From the NCBI RefSeq assembly GCF_019578655.1, contig NC_063261.1, positions 3,120,201 through 3,184,200 on the forward strand: a stretch of 64,000 nt of DNA, read 5' to 3'. Source of the DNA: Ricinus communis (Eukaryota > Streptophyta > Magnoliopsida > Malpighiales > Euphorbiaceae). The notes beneath the pieces were generated by a model. It saw only the letters and a program-made list of their open reading frames with translations, was not told the origin of the DNA and ran no database searches. Each line of letters opens with the position of its first letter. The first letter of the stretch is position 1. This document shows positions 24,501 to 37,130 of the stretch, in pieces. The position numbers and the translations under genes are program-made.

Positions 24501-24770
24501 AGCCCTAGGTTAAATACTACTTTTATCATATAGTTTTTTATATCATTTCATTTGCATATTTACTTTATTAATCTATTTCTTTCATGAATATTATATTTCT
24601 TCAATACATTGGTTTAGAGTGGTTAAATTTATTTTTAATATTTTTGTATAATAATTAGTCTATATAATAAATGGTCGTATAGTTTCTTAGGAGATCGACC
24701 TCAAGTTGAATTTATCTTTTTACTATAAGAATGGTTCATGCAGTACGAAAATGCTAACTTAAATAATTAA
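21531..24770 (+). mobile_element. 3' UTR and LTR of the same family (copy 2), split by a hAT element
   Basis: 21531-21793 matches 19691-19955. The LTR begins TGATAGGTCTAAATT at 21794 and runs to about 24770, where GGTTCATGCAGTACG replaces the CGTGCACTTGCG of copy 1. Removing the hAT insertion (22836-24507 plus one 8-bp duplication) leaves about 1.3 kb, the same length as copy 1. The purine tract is eroded (AAATGTGGTTC). Confidence 0.75.
22836..24507. mobile_element. Non-autonomous hAT-type DNA transposon
   Basis: The left end is TAGGGCTAAGCACAGAT and the right end, reverse-complemented, is TAGGGCTGAGCATGGAT (14 of 17 identical). Both ends are flanked by the same 8 bp, GGTTAAAT (22828-22835 and 24508-24515), the hallmark of hAT insertion. 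Subterminal DNA is full of GGTACGGTACGG / CCGTACC blocks in both orientations, typical of Ac-like hAT elements. The 1.67-kb interior is AT-rich with no intact transposase. A minus-strand stretch at about 23340-23640 could be an eroded coding remnant but is too weak to name. Confidence 0.92.
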
Positions 24771-25330
24771 TAAATATTTAAATTTCAAATAATTTTTTAT
24801 TTTAATTTAATTCTATTGTGTTGTTTATAAATATTTCCATTTGAACTTTTTAACCGTTGTTTCCCAAAGGCAATAAAAGATTTTCTTGAGCAAAATCTTT
24901 AAATTACATATAAAAGAAAAAGAATGAAACAAAAATCGAATTGCAAACATTTCTCTAATCTATTAAAATAATATATATAAGAAAATATTAATAAGAAAAA
25001 GAAAAGAAAGAAAAGAAAAAGAAGAAAATCAATTGAAAACATCATAGTCAAAGAAAACCTTCCAAATGGAAAGTGCACAACTGTACACAAACAAATGGCA
25101 AAAGTTTATATTTCCGATAATAGCCCTAGCCAAAGCCAACCTACTTACTGGCTTAGCATCACAAGTCAGTGAGAATTGATTGATATAAATGGAAGTTACT
25201 GGACCAAAAAAGCTTTATCCAATTCTAATACACCCCTCTGTCTCTCCCATTACACAAAAGTTGTGGCCTTTCTATTCACCGTCCATTGTCAGTCAGTCCC
25301 TTCCTCTTAAGCCCCCCCACCCATATTTGC
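24771..25330. other. Upstream region of the transporter gene
   Basis: AT-rich to about 25090, then more mixed in composition. Contains pyrimidine-rich tracts (25250-25400) but no recognised coding sequence. It presumably holds the promoter of the gene at 25425; no specific elements beyond the TATA-like box are supported. Confidence 0.5.
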
Positions 25331-25336
25331 ACTCCC

Positions 25337-25344
25337 TTTATAAG
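25337..25344 (+). promoter_or_regulatory. Putative TATA box of the transporter gene
   Basis: TTTATAAG lies about 85 bp before the ATG at 25425, leaving room for a short, CT-rich then purine-rich 5' UTR. The position and sequence are plausible for a plant core promoter; the transcription start is not observed. Confidence 0.55.
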
Positions 25345-25424
25345 TCACCACCTAGCCCTTCTTCTCTTCACCAACACACAAGACACCCATTTAAGAAGGG
25401 GAAAAAGAAACGGAGAGAGAAGTA

Positions 25425-28400
25425 ATGGAGATCGGTCATGTCTCTTCTTTCTCTAGTTTCAGGTCTTACCTTCAAGCCCTGGGCCAGACACCAACTCGGC
25501 TGGCTTGCCGTGCTGGTTCAGTGTCCACTTCATATGAAGAAATGAGCCGGGTTAAAGCCCGGTCCGGTTCTGAAATGCAAAAGAGCCTTCGTTGGCATGA
25601 CTTGGTCTGTTTCGGCATCGGTGGGATGGTGGGAGCTGGTGTATTTGTGACTACTGGTAGAGCCAGTCGTCTTTACGCTGGCCCGGCTGTCGTAGTTTCG
25701 TACGCCATTGCTGGGCTTTGCGCTCTGCTTTCTGCCTTCTGTTACACTGAGTTTGCTGTTGATATGCCTGTTGCCGGTGGTGCTTTTAGCTATCTCCGTG
25801 TCACCTTTGGTCCGTATAAGTATAACAATAAATAATAAATAATAATAATTACCGTAATCCCTCACACACGCATAATACACATGTAATAGTAATAATATGG
25901 GTGTTTGAAATATATAATTGACAGGTGAGTTTGCTGCTTTTTTAACCGGTGCGAATCTCATAATGGACTACGTGATGTCAAACGCAGCAGTTGCTAGAGG
26001 CTTCACCGCCTATTTTTGTGCAGCAATTGGGATGTCCACATCAAAATGGAGGCTAGTGGTCCATGCTCTCCCCAATGGCTTTAATGAAATCGATATGGTT
26101 GCTGTACTTGTCGTCTTAGCCATTACTCTCATCATTTGTTACAGGTAATACCCGCCTTTAATGCTATATCATCTTTCTCATCTCTTCCTGTCCATTAAAA
26201 TAATTATTCATTTTTCCTTTTCTTTTTTTAATCTCTTTGATTAAATTTATTTACTTTTTCTTCTTTTCTTAAAAAAATAAATAAATTCAGTACCCGCCAG
26301 AGCTCGGTGGTGAACATGGTGTTAACGGTGTTGCACATTATGTTCATTTTGTTTGTAATAGTGATGGGATTTTGGAAAGGTCAGTGGAAGAATTTCACTG
26401 CACCTGCTTACTCCAATCACCCATCTGGATTCTTTCCATTTGGAGCTCCGGGTGTGTTTAATGGAGCAGCTTTGGTCTATTTGAGTTATATCGGATACGA
26501 CGCCGTTTCCACCCTCGCCGAAGAAGTACACAATCCCGTCAACGATATCCCCATTGGAGTTTCCGGTTCTGTTGCTCTTGTTACCGTTCTCTATTGCCTT
26601 ATGGCCGCTTCAATGTCTATGCTCCTCCCTTATGACTTGGTAATTTATTATTATTATTATTATTATTATTAATAAATTACGTAATTACCGTATTAAAGTT
26701 TATGACGTGACAAATCCTTCTCTTATTTGTTTAGTTTAGTGATACAATGTGCTGAATACTCATGCAGATCGATGCGGAGGCACCATTTTCAGCAGCTTTC
26801 AAAGGGAAATCCGACGGCTGGGAATGGGTATCGAACGTTATAGGGGTGGGGGCCAGTTTTGGAATTCTCACATCATTATTGGTTTCGATGTTGGGCCAAG
26901 CGAGATACATGTGCGTGATCGGACGGTCTAGCGTTGTCCCTGCGTGGTTCGCCAGGGTCCACCCGAGGACATCGACGCCTGTAAACGCCTCCGCATTTCT
27001 TGGTACGTGTTTATAATTCTTCTTTTTTTCTTTTTTCTTTTCGAGTACACAATTAAATAAATGTAGTTTGTTGGTATTTAGGATTAACCGTTATCGATGA
27101 GAAGGAAGGGGTTCGGTTTTCTCTTTAGTGGGCTCAATGGGCGTGGGTTGTGTTTTTATTATGACAAATGCGTTTGGAGTTTTTGGTGTTTCGTTCTTCT
27201 GGTTTAAGGGAAGCCGTTGGGAAAATGGGACCCAATCAACCTTTTTCTGTTTCGGCTGTATGAGGTATTAGGGTTCTGCTCTTAGTTCTCAGCCGTTGGA
27301 TTTGAGTTGGGGGATTACACATGTCCTTTTTGCTTAAGATTAGCATTCTTGGTCCTAGCCTAGTTTGGTTAAGGTTTTAAGGTTAGTCTTTGGTGGCGGT
27401 CAAAGATTAAAATATTAAAAGATTTGCAAGCGTTATCCAAATTTTAGACTTTTTATGTGAAAGAAGAAAACATGGCATTTTCTATGTAGAATTTATATAT
27501 TGTAATTTCACATACTAAGTTGCTAAATACTTTGTAGTCAATAGCTTTTTTAGTAAATACATTAGATTACACACGGAATTCATAAGAAAATATCATACAG
27601 ATACTTTAAATTTCATGTGAATTCACAACTTCAAAGTTTCTTTTCATCAATAATTGTTTATCATTTTTTTTAGTTGGTCTCTTCTTGGAACTTTCTCACG
27701 TTTCTTATAAAGGAATATGCACCTAACTTTTAAATTGATTTAGTGAACATATTGTCATGGGTCATTGGAGGATCAGTGAATAAATAAGATAGGAATAAAA
27801 TAGTAATATGATTATCATTGTTGGTATTTTTAATTAATAAAGAGATATTCTAAAATCGGAATAAAATTTGTTTATAATACCTTCCTTCCCTTAAAATATA
27901 TACTTTCACTTTAATAAAAACTAGATGGGCTTAAGTATAAATAATCAAACAAATAAAAAAATTATTTCATTATTTATATTTATTTATTAGATATACTATA
28001 AGAATAAATTGAATATTTTTATTTTTATAATAATTAAATATTTTATTAATTGTCAACAATAAATAAAATTTCATTCTCATTTGATACTTTATTTTATATA
28101 TTATTTTTATTTTTATTTTTTAACCTTAAACTAAATAGATCCTTAATCTAGTAATTACACTTCATTTACATATATTTTGTTTTAAGGAGATTATTTTATC
28201 CAAAACAAAAGAAATATCTCGATATCTTAGGATGCCAACAGAAAAAATTGATGATTTACCATTAATTATTGCGTCTTGGCTCAACCCAAAATCATGATAT
28301 CAATTTTGTCATGTAATTCCTTCAATGTCTCCGTATCTTTTTAGATAGCGGAAATCTCCACCACATATGAATTATGGAAATCTTCACGTATAAAAATCCT

Positions 28401-30672
28401 AAATTATGTCAGACTTTACATTAATGAATTTATGGAATAAACATCTTTCAACTGTTAAAAACCTTCGAAAGAAAAGATAAAAAATCATATAAGGTAGTAA
28501 AAGATCAGATAAAATGATAAAAAGTCTTTCTAAATATCCAGCATGTTTTGAATTAGTCAAACAATCTTTGATTTAAAGAATTAGGATGAAAACAACCCAC
28601 CACATATACTGAGGAAGATCAAAAAGGAGCATAAAGGGAAACAGTGACAGAGTTGGTGAAAAGAAAGGGGCCGCTGGGATCTTTAATATTTTGTTATCAG
28701 TACAAAGAAGAAAAACCTAATTTTCGTACAAGTTAATAATAAGTACTAAAAACGTTATGCAATTGTTTGATACTACCTAGGCGTCCAATCAGAAAAACAT
28801 TATATTTGCTTCAAGACAAATATTCTGCATCTCTGAGAATTATTGAGCAAAGTACATATAAAATTGTCCCTAATTGACCAACAATGTGAGACATTGTGTT
28901 TTGTCCGATTGCGCCTTGAAGCCTCCAATTTGAACCATATGTGTGTATATATATACAAATCATCACTTCCCAAAGTGGGTATGCCCTGTTTGCTAGAAAG
29001 TTATAAGGGAACAGTCATGCCAAATGGTTTGTTTGGTCTTTTTGATAGTCTATTATCTTTACCACAATCTCAATAAAAAAAGAAAAAGAAAAATTATTAC
29101 ATTTGCAACTTGCTTCTGACTCGAACTATCAATAATTTAAAAAAGGGAAAAGAAAATAAAACTGATCAGACTTTAAAAAAAAATATTATTTGCATCCAGA
29201 AAAGTTATTATCCTTTTTAGAAGTGTGCTGCCGCTAGCTTCAAGTCACGAATCTCTTAGATCAGAAGACAGATAAATATTTGAGTATTGGTCATTGGCAA
29301 AGCATTCTAGATGCTATTTTGTTTTTGGTTGTTGCTTTTGAATTGATTCGTGTTCTTTCTTCTTTTTTTTTTTTTTAATTTTGTTGAATTCCTTTTGTGT
29401 GTGCGTGTGTATAATGGGTAAAGATATAGGTATATATATATAGGTTGGGAGGGTAGGCATGTGAGTAGAGAACAAAGTGTTGGAAGTGGATTAAATAAAA
29501 AAGGGGGAGAACACATGATATGCATGAACAGAAATAGTGGTCTTGTTTATTTAACTTTTTGTTTTTTTTTTTTTTTTGTTTTTTTTTTATGTTTTTTAAT
29601 ATATGATATGCATTGCAGCACCATACAATTTTCACCCCCATAATGTGAGTGATGTACAGATTTAAAAGAAGTGGTCCAAATTGGTCCAGCTCCATCTCTA
29701 TATATCTCCAATTATGAAAATCTCCTAGTATAGAATATGTAGTGAAAGTTACCTTCAACAACTTGCAAAATACCAGCTTTTAATTTTGATGCAGAATCTA
29801 TCGATCCACTTGTTGAAAAGGAAAAAAAGAAAACTAGTCAATTATTTTACTTTTCAATATTATTTCTATGATTAATATTTTAAAATTAAACCAGGCTGAC
29901 TGATTTAACCGATTAAATTGAAAATAAATAGTAAATCACAGCAAAAAAATTCAATTAAACTTTTCTTTATATGTATGAAAAAAGAAATAAATAAAAGGGA
30001 AATATGCTTTAAATTCGTCCCTAAATTACATGTGGTATATCAAAATTTAGAATTTCTGGTCATTAATTTAGTTAACGTACGTACTTGTTTCTGATCTCAG
30101 GTATCTTTACTGCTGCAATTGCCCTTTTTACTGATCTAAATGTGCTCCTCAACCTCGTATCAATAGGGACACTCTTTGTCTTTTACATGGTGGCGAACGC
30201 AGTAATTTACAGGCGTTACGTAGCCATAGGGACAACGAAGCCATGGCCTACATTATCTTTCCTCTGCTCATTTTCCTTCACCTCTTTACTTTTCACTCTC
30301 ATTTGGCATTTCATGCCTCAGGGCAAGCCAAAAGCCTTTATGCTCGGCGCCTGCACTATGACAGCGATTGCAATAATACAAGTATTTAATTGCATGGTGC
30401 CACAAGCTAGAAAGCCAGAGTTCTGGGGCGTTCCATTGATGCCATGGATACCTTGTGTATCTATTTTCTTGAACATTTTTTTATTGGGGTCTCTCGATGG
30501 CCCATCCTACTTGCGGTTCGCCTTCTTTTCAGGACTTGCAGTGCTTGTATACGTCTTGTACAGTGTGCATGCTAGCTTTGATGCTCAAAGAGAAGGGTGT
30601 TTGAGTCTAAAGAATGGTGATATTATTCTCAAAGAATCAGGAGAGAGTGAGGACCCTGGTTCCAAAGTATAA
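25425..30672 (+). CDS. CAT6/CAT7-like: Cationic amino acid transporter, CAT6/CAT7-like (5 exons)
   Basis: Exons: 25425-25809, 25925-26144, 26291-26639, 26768-27002, 30101-30672. All introns are GT-AG and the phases join cleanly to 1761 bp (586 residues and a TAA stop). The product belongs to the APC amino acid permease superfamily, plant CAT family, and resembles Arabidopsis CAT6/CAT7 in length, start (SSFSSFRSYLQAL) and body. Family members carry cationic or large neutral amino acids across plasma or vacuolar membranes; the substrate here is not determined. About 55 hydrophilic residues precede a GIGGMVGAGVFVTTG substrate-site motif (residues 64-78). Multiple hydrophobic helices follow, including the YLSYIGYDAVSTLAEE block. 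The C-terminal region (MPWIPCVSIFLNIFLLGSL) matches the CAT C-terminal domain, with a short hydrophilic tail. The ATG at 25425 is the first in frame and matches relatives. No defect is seen, so it looks functional. Confidence 0.93.
26642..26670 (+). repeat. (TTA)n microsatellite at the intron 3 donor
   Basis: About nine TTA triplets begin a few bases after the GT of intron 3 (26640). The intron is only 128 bp, so this repeat forms nearly a quarter of it and overlaps the donor's downstream context. Confidence 0.85.
27003..30100 (+). other. Large intron 4 of the transporter gene
   Basis: 3,098 bp, starting GTACGTG and ending CTGATCTCAG. The other three introns are 115, 146 and 128 bp. It contains AT-rich DNA, T-runs (29350-29370, 29555-29590) and a short TG-rich run near 29397-29410. 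I found no element with clear termini or coding sequence within it, but its size suggests old insertions. Confidence 0.75.
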
Positions 30673-31520
30673 TTAAATTTATATATATTTGCCTTTATCT
30701 TTCTTTGTGTAATTTGACTTTCAACTTTTATTTTTGAGTGGTTGATGGATATACTCAGGAGGAAGGAAAGAAAAGAAAAAGAAAAAGAAAAGAAAAGGGA
30801 ATAGAATAGCATAGAGAATGCAAATTTTTCAAAGTGGCAACTTGTATAGTTGGTAGATGGAACCAGGACTTAGGTTTATTTGATCCTTTGTATATCAAGT
30901 CATGTGATCCATCAGCTACTTTAGACTTGTATGTTTTGGTTTCAATGGGTAACTAATTGAAATGCTTGACATGTTGCCAGGTTTTATTTATTTTATTTTT
31001 TATCGTTATATAAATTTTGACCTTTTAATCAAATTAAATGCTGAAAATGTAGACGTGCAATTACTTTTTCTTTTTTCTTTAAAAATAATAATTAATCAGC
31101 AAAATACATAAGCTGAGGCAATTATTTTCATTTAATTTGCTGAATAAATAGAATCGTTTTTTCTTAAAGTTTAATCTAATCTAACTTGGTTTCAAAAAAA
31201 AAAATCTAATCTTAAATTTTTCTTATTTTGAAAGAAGTAATGTAAAGAAGGAAAAAATATAGAAATATACCTTGTGGTTAGATATTTTAACATTTAGAGG
31301 ACTGGTTCTTTTCGTGATAAAAAAATATCTAGTAATTTATTTTTTTTGCATTTTTACTATTTTATAAATTAATATATTTAGATTTTTATAATTTAATGTT
31401 AGTATAATATTTATTTTCAATAATAAAATTATTTTATAGGTAATTTACTACCAAATCAACTATCATGATATTCCTAAAAATATTATAATTTTATTTTAAA
31501 AATTATTTTTTATTTTTAAT

Positions 31521-31559
<39 letters not shown>

Positions 31560-32640
31560 AATTCTATTTAAAATGAATTCAATGTAGTTAGTTATATAAT
31601 AATTTACTTAATAAGTAATTTTGTTATTGAAAATAGAGTTGAAAAATTTAAATGCTTGACAATACATTATACCTAACTGGTACTACATTCAGGAGCATGG
31701 GGATGGCTCCGACATCAAAAATATGTTTTGGCTCCTCAATAATGACTTGAATTATATTTTGGCTTACAATAATCTAATAAAATATTATTTTTTCCGTAAT
31801 AGAAAAATCATTATCTTAAAATTCTCTCCACAATAATCTAGTAAAATTTTAACTAAATTAATTACTTTTATCTTTTGATTCATTTTTTCTAAAAATAAAA
31901 AAATAAATTAATAGATCTGTGTTTTTCTTACTGACGCAGTTCATTAAACGGACTATACTCACTCCTAGCCAAAATGAAGTCATTATCTTTAGAGATAAAA
32001 CGACGCAAGTCCAAAGTCGTTGTATTTATTAAATATTGATAAACTTGCGGAGGATGGGGCGGGGGGCCGAAGACTGCGAAACTGTATAATTCTAAAGATG
32101 ATTGGGTGAAAACATTCATCCGAGAGTATAAATCAAGAATATGAAAAGGATTGCAATAATGTGGAACGTTGATTTGATGTCACTTGGAAAAGGATAAGAT
32201 GCGATCTGCATAACTTGGTCATTATCATTATTGGAGTAGGCACTAATTAATTAATTAATAAACTTTGTAATTGTGAGAACATATTGGATAAAGTTGGGTA
32301 TCATGTTTTTAGTTGAATGGAAAAAAGAAGGCTTTGACTAGAAAGCTTATACTCTTTCCATCTAGTGCCATGAATCTGTAATGAAAGCTACAGACCTATG
32401 GGTCAAACTATGTTCAAATAGTCATTCATGTGTTCTATTTGCAAAGTATATTTCTTGACTTTTTGGAGAAAAAGAAAAAGGAATAGAAAAGATATACAAA
32501 CTTTATTTTAATTTTATTGAATTTCTTAATTACTTTACAAAGACAAATTAATAAAAAAATCAATATTCTTAAAAGATACAAATGAATATAAAGAGATAAA
32601 TAAAGAAAATATGTACTGCTTTGGAGATAAATATAAAAAA
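30673..32640. other. 3' flank and intergenic DNA
   Basis: Holds the transporter's 3' UTR (end not identifiable; no clear AATAAA close to the stop) and AT-rich intergenic DNA with an (AT)n run at 31526-31556. No further gene is recognised. Confidence 0.55.
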
Positions 32641-34330
32641 GAAATTATACTCTCTTCTTCAAATTGGTGCATAGGTATTTGCATACCTAACTTGTCTAAT
32701 GCTCATTGAAAAATCTTGATTGATGCTTCAGTAAGAATTTTGATGAGCTAATCTTCAAATCGGATAGAAAGAATTTCAATTACTTTAGCTTCTAATTGTT
32801 CCTTAATAAAATATCTACATATTTTGTCTGATCATGTTGAACAAGATTATGAGCTATATCAGATGCAACTTAGTTATTATAATATAATTTCATAGGAAAT
32901 ATATGTGGAATTCAGAGTTCATGTCATAAGTTTTAAATCCAAAGTAACTCGCAAACACTTTTGGCCATCCCTTTATATTCGGCTTCTACACTTTATTTTC
33001 TTACTTCTCCACATAATAAGATTTTTTCCAATGAAAGTTATGTAACTTGTTGTTGATTGGCTATTATCAATAGAACTAGCCCAATTTGCATTAGTATAGC
33101 CCTCAACAGATAAAGTTCCCCATTGATGAATACAGTGCCTTTTCCTAGAGAAGACTTCAAGTACTCCAAGATATGATGAACAACTTTTATATGTTCTTCA
33201 CTTAGAGAATGCATGTATTGGCTAATAATGCTTAAAGAGTATGCAAGATCTGGTATAGTATGTGCAAGATATATAAGTCGACCTACCAGCCTCCAATATC
33301 ACTTTTTATTTTAAAAACTTGATCATGAAATATGTCAAGCTTAGCATGTTCACTAACAGGCTAACATATCGACTTCCTTCAATAAATCCAGAGTATATTT
33401 CTATTGAGATAGAAATATACCTTACTTAGATCTTAATACCTCAATTCCTAAGAAATACGTAAGAGTACTAAGCTCTTTCATTTCAAACTCCTTAAACAAA
33501 TAATTTTGCAAGGCTATCCTTTCATCAACTTTCTTCGTTTGCTTGCTAATGAACGTGATTATTTGCTAGTGAGGTGTTATAAGCTTGTTAGGATGCTTCA
33601 TCGTTTTTCTCATAAAGTGCATATGAGTCCTTTTTGAATTGATATTTTCTTTCCTTGGACTGTAGTTCCTTCATTACTTCCTTTTTAACTATGGATATCA
33701 TTTGGATTGTCCTTAACCCATCACAATGGGTCAGGGAATATGGTTATTACCAAATTGCCCAGCATAATATTTTCTTTATGTGGTACACAAAAAAATCATC
33801 AAATACTACATTGTGAGAAATATAAACTCTATTAGTCATTGGACAAAGGCACTTATAACCCTTATAAGGATATGCCTTCTTGGAGAATTTGTTTCTTCCA
33901 TGGTCTCGTAAAGAAGGAAAGCACCTGCATCCAAAAATTCTTAAACTCTTGTAATGGAGATCATGGTTAAACAATTTAAAAAAAGGAATTTTTCATATTG
34001 AGTGTGGAGGATGGCATGCGATTTACTAGAAAAACAATGGTAATAAAAAGCATCAACCTAATATTTGAAAGGAAGATTTGCATAAATTAAAAGTGAGAGA
34101 CCTTTTGCTCTGGAGTATTAGGATAAGTTAATTGATGATGATTGCCATAGTTTGCTAAATGAGTTTCAAAAGCAATTGATGTAAATTCACCTCCATCACT
34201 TAGGAAAATCTTATTTTTCATTTAAAAAGATTTTCAAGTTGTTTTGAAATTTGAGATGTTCAAAGAAGTATTATTGTTTCTTTAAAAAGAAAAAGCCATC
34301 TGTAATGACACACCCAACCTTATATGGATA
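32640..34330 (-). pseudogene. Decayed Ty1/copia pol (integrase - RT tail - RNase H), minus strand
   Basis: Reading from 34330 downwards, a broken integrase core region (34330-34000) leads to the best-preserved piece (33974-33747). That piece has YKSLRIFGCRCFPSLR and GYKCLCPMTNRVYISHNVVFD, the typical copia integrase C-terminal end. After a gap, 33560-33430 gives ALQNYLFKEFEMKELSTLTYFLGIEV (end of reverse transcriptase). Then 33300-33120 gives STYLAHTIPDLAYSLSIISQYMHS and 32990-32830 gives the RNase H region (SVEAEYKGMAKSVCELLW, HNLVQHDQTKYVD). Most of RT, including the active site, is missing. Stops and frame changes are frequent. No LTRs are paired with it. Confidence 0.85.
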
Positions 34331-34689
34331 AGTAGGTGCTATGGAGATTGGCTTTGAAGATTATTATCGTACTTTTCTAAACACACTTCAAAGAAATATT
34401 GACAACCATACACTCTGATGATTAACGCAAATATATACTATTTAATCATGATAAACAAAAGATAATAATAGGTAATCTAACATTTCATCATCACTAAGGA
34501 ATATCAGTGAAAGTTTGTATAGAGAAAAGTATTTATCGTTGTATTGTCATATGTTATGGTTATAAGCGTACACTATATAGGTTTGAGATACAAGCATAAG
34601 GAACAACTCTAACAAATAAATACAAGTATATTATCCTATTTAAGGAGATAAATCAAGTGTTATCTTTATCTACTCCCATACTCCCCTAC

Positions 34690-34826
34690 AAGTCAATGTC
34701 AATATAACATAGAGAGTTGGTCGAAGAGCCATGAAACGCTCATATATAGTGCATTAGAACGTATAAGTCATAATCAAGTGTGTTTTTCAAGTATCTAAGC
34801 ACCCTTTTTACTGCTTTCCAGTGCAC
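34690..34826 (-). pseudogene. Short copia RT/RNase H junction fragment
   Basis: Minus-strand reading from 34826 gives WKAVKRVLRYLKNTLDYDLYV, the copia block just before RNase H. It is cut by the LTR insertion starting at 34827 and peters out at about 34700. It probably belongs to a different copia copy from 32640-34330, since that copy already contains this region. Confidence 0.6.
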
Positions 34827-35407
34827 TGTCACGACCTGATCTGTGGGCCTATGACCGGCACTAAGGAATGGGTAGGTGTAAGGCCACTGAATCCCGTAGT
34901 AAGCCTGATACTCACTATCTCAATTACATCTTATCTAATATTATTGATTTCATAATTTCTTAACCATTAAATTCTACATATTTAATTCGGTCTGCTAGAA
35001 GAATTAGGCGAGACCGGTAATTACATAAAATTACAACTAATAAGTCTATTACTTTTACTGCGGAAAATCTAAGATTTTACAATTTAATATATCAAATCAA
35101 TTATATCACCCGATGATGAAGGAGTCAGGTTGCTAGATAAGAGCCGTGGGAAGACTAACAATCACGGATCTGAAAAACAGTAAAATTAAGACTGTCGGTC
35201 TCGAGAGTGAGTTAAAATCATATATCCAAAGAAACAATTACAAAACACTTCAATAACACATTTATTTAATTTTAGATAAATACTAAGTCATACAAAAATA
35301 AACGTGTCATGCCATGCTTAAATAAAATAATTTTCACGTACTATGGGACGGAGTACCTCAGCAGAACCCTAATCCCAACACTGAACATCTCGACTCTCTC
35401 TCATTCT

Positions 35408-35620
35408 AACAGAACTGGCGCCCAGAGAGCGAGGCTCGACTAGGGTCCTTAAATCCAGTTCAGACACTTAATTATCACTAACACTCTTAGCCTTTCGGCT
35501 CTCTTACTCCAATAAGACTGGCGCCTAAAGAGCGAAGCTCGACCAGGGTCTTTAACTCCAGTCTGGTCACTTAAGTTTTCAAATAAGCCGGCGCCCAGAG
35601 AGCAATGCTCGACCAGGGCA
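35408..35620 (+). repeat. Three-copy internal repeat of the solo LTR family
   Basis: GGCGCCCAGAGAGCGAGGCTCG and close variants occur three times (about 35415, 35521 and 35588), each followed by a CGACYAGGG block. The same triple occurs in LTR B at about 41005-41155. Each copy contains a small inverted repeat (GAGCGAGGCTC). Confidence 0.75.
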
Positions 35621-36539
35621 AATCCTAAGCTTACCTTTTTTTAAATTTACCATTTTACTCCTTTCCATCACTCTCGGATTTATACCGATGCACTCATCAA
35701 AATAGTATGTTCTACTGTCGTCCCATCCCGAGTCATCATACAATAATAAATTCAGTGATGAAGAATGTGATATATGTGAATAGTAATCAAAGAGCATGAT
35801 ACAAATGAATAATAATTAAATGAATAATTTAAACTTGCAATCAATTAATCACAATAGCTATTTAAAATTTGTGCATGACACGTGCATAACAAATATATGA
35901 CTTTAACTCACAGCTTTGACGACCTCCTAGCTCTGCTCCGATGCCTCGGGTGGAGCGAGCCGAACTAACGGATTTATCTAATCATGAAAAATAATTTATC
36001 AATAACACTGAAACAGTTGAGAATTAACCCTAGGTCTAGATTCCTAGGACTGATTGTCTAAAAATCTTAACTCGGGTAAATTCTACGAGTGGGCGGAAAG
36101 GGGGGGTAAGCTCTCCGTTCCTGGTTTTCCTGTAGCTGGATCCTCCGGAACCACAAAAATCCTTAGTTAGAATGGGATTCCAATCAATACACAAATGTAT
36201 ATCTCCCTAGGAATTTCAATTGCGCTTATATTCATCACTGTAGGAATTGGGTTCAAGCTTTCCCCAGCCCCTTCTCTCTACAATACAGACATTTACCCCC
36301 CGTAAAATGAGTCTAGGACCTGCCAGAAAACACTTCAAATATTCAACATTTATTTTAACGGGAGTCGGGTCCCTAAGACTTCACTATTTTTTCGACTCCG
36401 CCACACATTACAAAACACAATCTAAGGCAGGCAGTCCGACAAATAATTATTTTGACTCACAATATTTTATAATACTCAACACAATTCAATAAACATATAA
36501 CTTTACCAAAGAATTCTAAAATCAATGGGTCAAAGAATT

Positions 36540-37130
36540 ACGGAGACGCTTGATCGCTCGGTCGACTGGCCGCCAACTGCCGGAGTCCGATCGACGATCT
36601 GAACGCACCAACGGACTCGAAATGACGCGCTGATGACGATCCTCGCTTCCGATCCCGATCATCCAGAGGGATTTACAGACGATCTCGGCCGTCGATTTGC
36701 AAACGGAGTCTGATCGCTAGGAAACCAGTGCCATTGCGAAGCTTGAGTTGAGGAGAGTCCAGATATGCCCTCTGATCGGCCAAAGCTCGCCGGAGCTTGC
36801 CGGAAAAGCTAGAAAATGTCAGTTGCCCCTCTTTCTCTCTCCACCAGATCTTCTAATTCTGGCCACCAAATGCATCGCCACTACCGCCAGAAGGAAGCTC
36901 ACGCTGAGGGGAGTCGATCGCCGCCCGACTCGGCTGCTAACGCCGTCGGAAACGCCCGGAATGGCATCGGAAAGCCGCTGCAGCGTCCTTCGCACTCACT
37001 GCCGCCTCCACTGCTTTCGGGAGCTATCACCGCCACCATCGTGCTCGCCGACGCCAACTGCACTTTCGCCCCCCTCCGCCACGCGCCTTGATGGTCACAG
37101 CTCCTTCCTCCTCTCTCTCTCTCTCTTCCG
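36540..37130 (+). other. CpG-rich block inside solo LTR A
   Basis: Sharply GC- and CpG-rich compared with its surroundings, with repeated CGATCG and GCCGGAG texts, followed by a CT-rich run. The equivalent block in LTR B is 41990-42530, and the minus-strand copy is about 39400-39910. Open frames here are by-products of base composition, not genes. Confidence 0.7.

Noticed and set aside
25530..25961. 143-residue antisense frame over CAT exons 1-2
   Set aside because: Shadow of the transporter coding strand that runs through the intron; no family resemblance.
29375..29761. 128-residue minus-strand frame in CAT intron 4
   Set aside because: Crosses long A/T homopolymers and lies inside the intron; no domain visible.
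31180..31700. Possible MITE downstream of the CAT gene
   Set aside because: AT-rich with one tempting end, but I could not pair inverted ends or a target duplication.
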